NCBI GenBank assembly: GCA_026873275.1
Contig: JANTUC010000005.1
Location: forward strand, 496,001 to 560,000
DNA: 64,000 nucleotides
Reading direction: 5' to 3'
DNA from: Pseudopithomyces maydicus
Lineage: Eukaryota; Ascomycota; Dothideomycetes; Pleosporales; Didymosphaeriaceae
The translations under genes were made by a program, and so were the position numbers. Under the pieces are notes generated by a model. It did not search any database and was not told the origin of the DNA. It saw nothing but the letters and a program-made list of their open reading frames with translations. Of this stretch, positions 57,297 through 64,000 are shown piece after piece; positions within the stretch are counted from its first letter, which is position 1; each line of letters opens with the position of its first letter.

Positions 57297-58815
57297 ATGG
57301 CAGAGCGCTTATTCATAGGTCATGATCGAGGAGGCTTTGCTCCTCGCCGAGGGCGAGGGCAAGGGCAAGGGCGCGGACGAGGTTGGGGACGGGGGCGAGG
57401 GGCCCCACTCCCTCGTACGGTTGTGAAGCCGGATATTGTCAAGAATCCCCTTGGAGAACTTCTTCAGCTTTTCAATGCGGACGATCTAGATGATTCCTTT
57501 GACACTATGACGGCTGGTAAAGACTCGATCACGAAGTGTGAGAATGTAGCTTCATACAGTTGGACAGATGAGGAGACCCCTACGATCATAGTTCCTGGTA
57601 AGTAGCCTCTTATTGAGGACGCCAGCGCCTTATGTCTAATTCGGTGAATTTTATGGCACAAGGCTTACACTGGAAATAGGCAGACCTCCTCTCTGGACGC
57701 CGCTCGCAGAACCGCAACGTCTTAAAGAAGACAGCGGTACCTACTTCCGAGACCCCAATTCGGCAAAGTTTCCTACGTATCCAACGGAGCCGGCCGTGCG
57801 CGCGTTATTCGAAACTGATAACCTGTTTGCTACAGAAGAAGTAGACATCTTCGCATGTGGAAGCACATTGGGGAACCTACTTCGTTTCGTCATGTCGGTA
57901 GATAAGCCGTTTCGATTCAATGTCGATCTTGTTGGCTCGACCCTTTTCCTAGTCCGCAAGGAGAATGACCCGCGAGAGGTCTTGGAAGGTGTGCGAGGCT
58001 TCGGTCACTCTTTCCCCGAAGCATATACAATTTGGGAGAGAGATGTGAGAGGGTCTGAAACACACCAACGTCTCTGTAGGTACAAATTGGGACAATTGAA
58101 TTGTGTAGTACGCTACGAATGCGACGGTTACCTTTCCCAGGCGCAAAACCGAATGTTGGAACCAGGCAATTCTACTGAGACATCCGAAGAGGAAGATTTA
58201 CCTGGAAGCTTCAACAATGTTACACTTGGACGGTCCGTTGTCAATGATTCTAACGGTTTAACCCTGAAACAAGGCGGATCAGCGGTCCCACAACATACTA
58301 TTTTCGATCTGAAGACACGATCAGGCCGCCACGGATGGAAGATAGATATGGAGGAATTCTACGCTCAACTTTGGATCAAGCAGATACCCAATTTCATCAT
58401 AGCATACCATGATGGCTTTGGGACCTTTCCTACGGCCGATATCCATGTTGAGAACGTTGAGCACAAGTTGCAAGCCTGGGAGCGACAAAACAAACTCGCC
58501 GTTCATCGACTGATTTTACTCCTGAACAAAATCATTCATATAAGCATGAAGCACCGAGAAGATCTCCTTGAGGTATATTGTCCTTCGGTCGATTGTCTAG
58601 AAATTCGAAAGCAGTATGGGAAAGGTGTACGTGCCCTTCCACCCGAGTTGATAGCGAAATGGAAAGCTCCGAACGAAAATGCAGACTTGTCGAACAACGA
58701 AGTTGATTCAAAGATTGATGAAGACGGACTGCAGCTTGGGATTGATTCTGACGATGAGCCTGACTACACAGCGTGTGGGGACGATTGTGGATACTGTGGC
58801 ACATGTACATACTGA
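57297..58815 (+). CDS. RGG-tailed RAI1/DXO-like putative nuclease
   Basis: A 478-residue protein in two exons, 57297-57597 and 57680-58815, with an 82 bp intron at phase 1. The N-terminus is an RGG/RG box (GGFAPRRGRGQGQGRGRGWG), typical of RNA-binding proteins. The body matches the order of catalytic motifs in the RAI1/DXO decapping family: an IWE glutamate near 220, E-C-D at 247-249, D-L-K at 310-312 (normally E-x-K), and 'YAQLWIKQIPNFIIAYHD' with Gln330, aligning with the family's 'WAQSFL.G.P....GFRD'. A Cys-rich end (CGDDCGYCGTCTY) is added. Relatives in fungal genomes are often labelled geranylgeranyl pyrophosphate synthetase, which the sequence does not support: no DDxxD motifs are seen. 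Nuclease activity is inference. Confidence 0.7.
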
Positions 58816-59448
58816 GACTGGAAACCTAAGCTGCCCCAGCCTCCAGCGTATTTCTCGATCCAAATTTATGTTTCACAAAAACCTGGCGCGCCAATAGCCT
58901 CTTTGAATCCCGACTTTTGTCGTGACCAGTTCCTTGTTTCTATTAGCAACGGCGTTTTCGTGTGGGTTGGCTTCACACGATTCTTAAAGCCCCGATTTAC
59001 AAGTACTACTAGATAGAAAAAGTTCCTTAAGTCATCAGAAGATACTTAAGAAACAAAACACCACAAATCTATCGGTTACTATTTGTAACCTAAGTGGAAC
59101 AAGTATCGCCGGCCCTCTCGACGAACAGCAGTGTCAAAGTATGCATATGAATTTTGCTCGACTCTACTCTTATGGCCCAAACTTATACTGGGAAACCAAA
59201 TGGACTGCAGAAGACGTCTAGCATATCAGGTTAGCCGCTCACTAAGACTAATCACACTGTAAACACACGATGATGTGTCGCGTCGTGTCCGCGTTTGCAG
59301 TTCGTGTGCAGCTGCCTAATCGCTTAGCGCGAGGTCGCACCTACCTTAAGAACTTCTCTCCGCTCAAAACTTTCTTCTCCACATCACTCAAATCAGTAAG
59401 CAAAATGATTCCCTCTGCAGTACTGTAACACCGACTTGTGTCATAGAA
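58816..59448. other. Intergenic region, promoter of paralog B
   Basis: 3' side of the DXO-like gene and upstream region of paralog B, including the element at 59275-59301. No gene seen. Confidence 0.5.
59275..59301 (+). promoter_or_regulatory. Shared upstream element, copy B
   Basis: Reads GTGTCGCGTCGTGTCCGCG followed by TTTGCAGT, ending about 147 bp upstream of the paralog B start. It matches the element upstream of paralog A with a single extra C. Confidence 0.6.
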
Positions 59449-59534
59449 ATGTCACGCAACACACAATCGTCACATCATATAAACAATCTAAAACATCTAA
59501 ACCCCCCAACAATGAAAACCAGTACCCTCAGCAA

Positions 59535-59566
<32 letters not shown>

Positions 59567-60404
59567 ATACCAGCAGCCTCAGCAGCCTCAACAATACCAG
59601 CAGCCTCAGCAGCCGTAAGTGTGCCACTCACCAAAAAGAAATCTTGCTTACTCTGTTTAGACCTCAGCCCCAGAACATGACAAGCGACTCGGAAAACATA
59701 CAGCATCTTGTACATAGACTCGACAGGCTCGTCTCTGATATGGAAAGACTGAAGTCAACTATAAATGAACAGAATGCGAGACTTTCCCTCTTGGAGAGGG
59801 CTAATGAGTCAAACCCGCTCTTGCCTCAGCTACAGGACATTCAGACCTATCAGCCTTCCCCTCAGATGGAGGGCACTCAGACATATGAGCAGTCATATCA
59901 GCCTACCCATCCGAAGCAGCCTTTTCACCGCTTTTACAAAGGTATGGATGTTCAAGACGTAATGCGGGTCACGATCTAACGACACATACAGATGAACCAG
60001 ACGAAAATGTCGAAAGAGTGATCAGAGCTGCTGGCGATTGGCTCAGAACACTTGAAAGAGACGCCAACCGTTTACCGGAAGTGAAGGAGTTTTTCGAGGA
60101 AGTCTATACGGATTTTATCATTGAAGCACTCTATTACCGGGGAGACGAAACCCAGGAACGCGCACGCGCAACCTTTCAGCACTACCAGATACTGTCCAAC
60201 AAATTCCCCGATCTTCCAGATCTTGTTTTACCAGAACATCCAGAGCCTGAAACCCAAAAGAAGGACGCACGCATACGAGTCCAGTCTCAATGGACTCCAG
60301 CCCAGACACAGCAGTACAGTACAGTCACCATGGCGCAATTTGCCTCTGAAAAAAGCGCTTTCGTTCCAGTACCTGATTCTGGTTCATCGAACCACGACGG
60401 CTAG
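59449..60404 (+). CDS. Gln-rich repeat protein, paralog B (unknown function)
   Basis: Shorter relative of the gene at 46052-48197. Exons are 59449-59614, 59661-59941 and 59992-60404, about 286 aa. Exon 1 is Gln-rich with a CAG run, exon 2 encodes a helix (NIQHLVHRLDRLVSDMERL) and Gln/Pro/Tyr segments, and exon 3 matches the conserved core of paralog A: ALYYRGDETQERARATFQHY and FPDLPDLVLPEHPEPE. The Cys/His cluster and acidic end of paralog A are missing. Intron 1 (46 bp, phase 2, GTAAGTGTGCC...TTGCTTACTCTGTTTAG) resembles the 45 bp introns of paralog A. From the only ATG (59449-59451) the Gln frame needs one extra C in the six-C run at 59502-59507; the uncorrected frame is Ser-rich and hits a stop after the intron. 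Confidence 0.65.
59538..59567 (+). repeat. CAG trinucleotide run
   Basis: Nine CAG units and one CAA, encoding a Gln tract in paralog B. Prone to length change. Confidence 0.85.
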
Positions 60405-60603
60405 TTTGGGAAAATTAAGCAAGAAATATGTGACCCCCAATATGAAGAACCCAAGGTCTGTAAAGCAGCAACATCGGTGGCCTGTACGTGGGCATTCTTT
60501 TATACACGCATGTTCCCCCGGAGAAAAAAGAAATACTGACTTTTTGACTTAGTACCGGTATTACCAAGCATAGAGCAAATTTCAAGATATCCATCACCAA
60601 GCT

Positions 60604-61094
60604 ATGGAAGAAACCCAAGCTGCGGCATGGCATGCTGCAACATTAGTCGCTGAGCGTCGAATGCAGAACATTGAGATTGCAGCAGAGTATATCGAATTGA
60701 AGGAAAAATACGCAGACCTCCGTACGCGCAATCTATCGTTTTCAAGAACACCGCCATCCCACCGATTACAGAATACAAAGATACTAATTCTTCAACGAGC
60801 TACAAAATGCCAAGCTAGGAACGCCTCATAAAAGATTATCCTCTAGAAGTCAAAGGCACCTGCTGGGATTATGTCAGAATGGGCATATTCGAAGCCGGAG
60901 AACGATGGACAGAAAGTGGATGCCGCAGTGATTGCATGTCTAGAATCACATGCATGCTAGAAGATATCCGTCTTCCTAAGGATGAGAAAAGCAGGGCAAT
61001 TGTCGAGAGCGGCAATAGGGGAGAATTGAAGCCCCAGAAATTGATATACAGCACCGATGAAGTTGAGCGTTATGTTGACAATTCAGATTAAGTC
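60604..61094 (+). pseudogene. Small broken or unresolved gene
   Basis: Two coding-looking blocks in different frames: an ATG-led helix at 60604-60720 (MEETQAAAWHAATLVAERRM, then a Glu/Lys-rich run) and a block at about 60819-61088 reading ERLIKDYPLEVKGTCWDYVR, then WTESGCRSDCMSRITCMLED and a charged end. The second block is preceded in its own frame by a TAG at 60816-60818. A CTAG acceptor exists at that point, but no upstream donor of matching phase was found. It is either a pseudogene, two exons of a larger gene, or another place with a base error. I do not recognise the family. Confidence 0.35.
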
Positions 61095-61840
61095 CGGACA
61101 GCGAAACAACACGGTTCTCAATTTTGTGTTACGCCTTTCCATTGGACAAACCTCTTGATCAGTGGTTCGAGATCCGTCTCACCGAAGATTGGCAATACAT
61201 TGTAGGTCGGTCTCAGATGATCTGTCTTTGAATGTACCGATCCTTAGATCCGTACCAACTCTCACATATACCGGTCCTTAGATCCGTATCAACTCACATA
61301 TACCGGTCCTTAGATCCGTATCAACTCACATATACCGGTCTTTAGATCCGTATCAACTCTCAGATACCGGTCCTTAGATCCGTATCAACTCTCAGATACC
61401 GGTCCTTAGATCCGTATCAACTCTCAGATACCGGTCCTTAGATCCGTATCAACTCTCAGATACCGGTCTTTAGATCCGTATCAAAGGTGTCGATATTAGA
61501 GTGGGGGACTTGTATGTAGAATTAAATCTTGTCATCATCTTTCTTTTTCACACGTTTGTGATCACTTTCAATGGTGTGGTACAATCCCGGAACCGGAAAC
61601 CAGAACACACGTGGTCCTACCCGCCTACAACATTCTTTTGTGTCTTAGTGCGCATTGCCCTGATAACCATCGCGTTAAGGCAATGCGCTGCATTTGTGCT
61701 GCATGGCGATGGTGTTCCTGTGTGATTCTCAATGTGCAGGTGGGGTACGCACGGGTTGTGCCTACCTTGTTTGATGAGCCCAAGGTAGCGAGAACATATT
61801 GAGATCCGCCCACAATCACCGAATCCTTAATTCAAATACA
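61095..61840. other. Intergenic region with minisatellite
   Basis: Holds the 32 bp tandem array listed next and otherwise no gene; it lies upstream of the coiled-coil gene. Confidence 0.5.
61234..61484 (+). repeat. 32 bp minisatellite, eight units
   Basis: Seven full units and one partial of ataccggtccttagatccgt followed by atcaactcwcak. The first unit is the most diverged, units 2-3 end in cacat, units 4-7 in ctcag, and units 4 and 8 share a ccttag to ctttag change, so the array grew by block duplication. The period is not a multiple of three and the array is non-coding. Confidence 0.92.
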
Positions 61841-64000
61841 ATGCCTTCAAATACGTACACTGATAATTTCCATCTAAACTTACAACGACTCACATTACAG
61901 TACTACACAGAAGCATGCTCGGAGGTATGTGACTGGTTGCTCTCTGATCGGCTCAGTCTAACACAGCAGGAAGGTGCTTCCACCACCCTCTCCGGCATCA
62001 AACCTCGCAGAAACGAACGCACAGGAAGATGAAGACAATATCCAAAGAAAAGAAGAAAGCGAAGCCAAGATAAAGGAGCTTGAAATGCGCCTAGAGAGAT
62101 GCAGAGCTGTGGATAAAAAGAATAAAGAATTTGTTGCTGCATGCCGCTCGGCTATCAAATCGAGTGTACAGAATCGAAGTATGTGGTGCAGTTTGTCGTC
62201 ATTATATGCTTATGTGTTGTACTGAAATAGGTTCTCTAGGAAAATTACAGACCGACACCGATCTACAGAAACAGTTGAAAGACCAAGATGATCGAATCTC
62301 GGATTTATCTCGAGCCTTGAAAGATTCCAAACAGATACAGAGAGCGACACAACTCAACGAAAATACAATGAAGTCCAAAGCGGATAAACTGGAAGAGACC
62401 AATGTCGGCTTGAAAGCCCAGATGCACCAGTTGCAGTCTCAGAACAAGCACACAATATCCAGTCTAGAAAAGAAACTTAAAGATGCAGAATCTAGCCACC
62501 AGACCCTGTTGGAAGATTATGAGACCTTACAGGGAAACAACACGTACCTTGTGGAGAAATACAAAAAGCTCAAGACTGAAGCCCAGCAGTTAAAGAACAC
62601 AAAGGCCCAACTCGAAGCGGGGTTTAGAACGTCCAAGAAAGAACAGCCACGTCTTTTTAAAAACACCGAAGAATTCCAAGAGGAAGCAGAAACTCGATTT
62701 ACCGAACAGACCGAACTGGAGAATTACCAAAGTAATGAAGACGACCTTGCAGCACAAGTCCAAGAGCTCGTTAATACTAAACAAGTCATGAAGATAAAGC
62801 AAAAACATCTTGAGGAACTGATCAGCAAGCACGTTGAACATCCAACTACTTTTGAAGATGAGATTACTCTACTTAATAAGGAGAAAGAACAGGTTCAAGA
62901 AGACCTCTTGAAGGAGCGAAAGGTAATAGAAGACCTCAAGGCCACTATGATCGAGAAACAAGTCTATGAGCAGCACACATCCGAGCTTCAACAGACCAAT
63001 GAAGCACTCCAAGAAACACACGATGAGTTGAAGATACGCTATGCAAACAGAAAAGATGAACTGAATGAAAGCCGCTCTACTAGCTTGAAGTTGCAGGCGA
63101 AGGTGAAAGAATTGGAAAATCAGTTGCAACAGCTTCAGGAAAATGATGATGAAATCGTGTCCAACGATGAAGAAAAGACAGAAACTCTATATAGCACCGC
63201 TCTTACAGAGTTACGAGATCAGTTCGAGGACTCCAAGCGAAGTGGAAAGGAAACTCGTGACTTGCTAAATAAGCTTCTTGAGAATCTCGAAAATTCGAAA
63301 AAGTGTGATCTTGCCATTATTCAAGCAAGCATCAAAGAGATACAGGCAGAGAACACAAGTTTGAAAACCCAGTGTAACACGACTGGGAATCGCCTTATGC
63401 TCACTGAAACCAAGGTGAACGATCTCAAAAACGAAAAACAAGTAGTTGAAGACCAACTCGAGACTTCCAGAAAAGATCTTGAACTCTCTCAGGCCCATGC
63501 GAACGGTCTGAAGAGAGAGAAACAAGTATTGGAAGACCAACTCAAGACTTCCACATCCACAGCAAGTACACTGGATGCGGAGAAGAAAGCTCTTCAAGAC
63601 AAGCTCGACAGGAGCAAAGAGCAACTCATAACTGAGCAAACCAAGACAGCTGGTCTGGAGACTGAGAATTTAAAGCTAGAAGACCAAAACAACAAGCTTA
63701 ATCAACTCAGTACACAGCTCAATAAGGATATCGATATATATGCCAGAATTCGCAACGAGTTGCTGGCCCTTTGCTACACAGTCTTGTATTCACAAGAGTA
63801 TGAACCGGATGAATTTGAAATCGACCAAGCCCCTATTCAAGAGGCCACTCAGAAGCGTTTCAATCGACTGGTATGCCAGAAGCAGATGTTTGATCGTTCG
63901 AACAACCTTTTGGTCACGAAAATCAAAGAACTTACCGATGCCTGTGAGATGGTTTTCAAACAGAAAGAAGATGCAAAAAGCTTGATTGTACAGTTGAGGG
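61841..64000 (+). CDS. Long coiled-coil protein, truncated by window end
   Basis: A Glu/Lys/Gln/Leu heptad-rich frame runs without a stop from 62231 to the end of the window (about 590 residues visible), with repeated units such as LKNEKQVVEDQLETS and LKREKQVLEDQLKTS. A 52 bp intron at 62179-62230 (phase 1) joins it to an upstream segment reading ASNLAETNAQEDEDNIQRKE and MRLERCRAVDKKNKEF. The first ATG is at 61841 (MPSNTYTDNFHLNLQRL). A 45 bp intron (61925-61969) is likely there but leaves the frame one base out, so either the start is elsewhere or a base is missing. Near 63760 the heptads give way to a more globular stretch (YARIRNELLALCYTVLYSQE). Low sequence complexity prevents a family call; cytoskeletal or organelle-tethering roles are typical but unproven. 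Confidence 0.65.

Noticed and set aside
57297..58815. Annotation as geranylgeranyl pyrophosphate synthase
   Set aside because: No aspartate-rich prenyltransferase motifs and no helical-bundle pattern; the order of acidic motifs fits a DXO-like nuclease better.
61160..61190. tRNA T-loop-like string ggttcgagatcc
   Set aside because: It does not fit the GTTCRANYC pattern fully, and no acceptor stem, D-arm or A-box could be placed around it.
61234..61484. CRISPR-like array
   Set aside because: Units are contiguous with no unique spacers, the period is a constant 32 bp, and the host is a fungus; it is a minisatellite.

Overview
The window reads as nuclear DNA of a filamentous ascomycete (Pezizomycotina, probably Dothideomycetes; the class is an inference). 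Genes are compact, with mostly 45-60 bp GT-AG introns. The products are typical of filamentous fungi: NoxA, a PRO41/IDC1/NoxD-like protein, a GH43 galactanase-type enzyme, Ync13/Munc13-like, TINC/Msd1-like, and a CbxX-type AAA fusion. No ribosomal RNA, convincing tRNA, transposon or CRISPR array was seen. Exon borders were read by eye from splice sites and checked by phase arithmetic.

Layout. 0.5-14.7 kb is housekeeping: a UBE2C/Ubc11-type E2, a BTB protein, mitochondrial threonyl-tRNA synthetase, an unnamed membrane/coiled-coil protein, a Ync13-like MUN-C2 protein, a small bHLH factor and an HPM1/METTL18-like histidine methyltransferase. 15.0-15.8 kb holds a PHS1/HACD dehydratase broken by single-base frame slips. 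After a 3.2 kb gene-free stretch come an AMPK-type glycogen-binding-like protein (19.0 kb), an Msd1/SSX2IP-like spindle protein (21.7-23.7 kb), a small ABM-fold protein (24.1 kb) and a secreted GH43-CBM protein (25.9-27.5 kb).

28.9-34.7 kb carries NoxA and, 3.5 kb away and divergently transcribed, a small four-helix membrane protein of the PRO41/IDC1/NoxD type. These are the catalytic subunit and the proposed p22phox-like partner of one ROS-generating complex. 36.4-44.7 kb returns to housekeeping: a double GFA-domain protein, NOC2 and VPS28 sharing a 204 bp head-to-head promoter, an EFM2-like methyltransferase and a xylitol/sorbitol dehydrogenase.

46-64 kb looks like an accessory island and is the most interesting part. 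At its centre is a divergent pair: a 2350-residue protein fusing a ZNFX1-like SF1 helicase, a Cys-rich segment and three CbxX/SpoVK-type AAA+ modules, and an RGG-tailed protein whose motifs resemble the RAI1/DXO decapping-nuclease fold. Two paralogous Gln-rich genes of unknown function flank the pair. They share a promoter element in the same orientation and a related intron. One of them has grown by repeated duplication of an exon plus a 45 bp phase-2 intron. Beyond lie a broken-looking small gene, a 32 bp minisatellite and a long coiled-coil protein cut by the window end. A role in RNA surveillance or genome defence for the central pair is a hypothesis from domain content only.

One technical point affects the annotation: at least four conserved genes need exactly one extra base in a short homopolymer to read through. 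This looks more like homopolymer under-calling in the assembly than pseudogenization.
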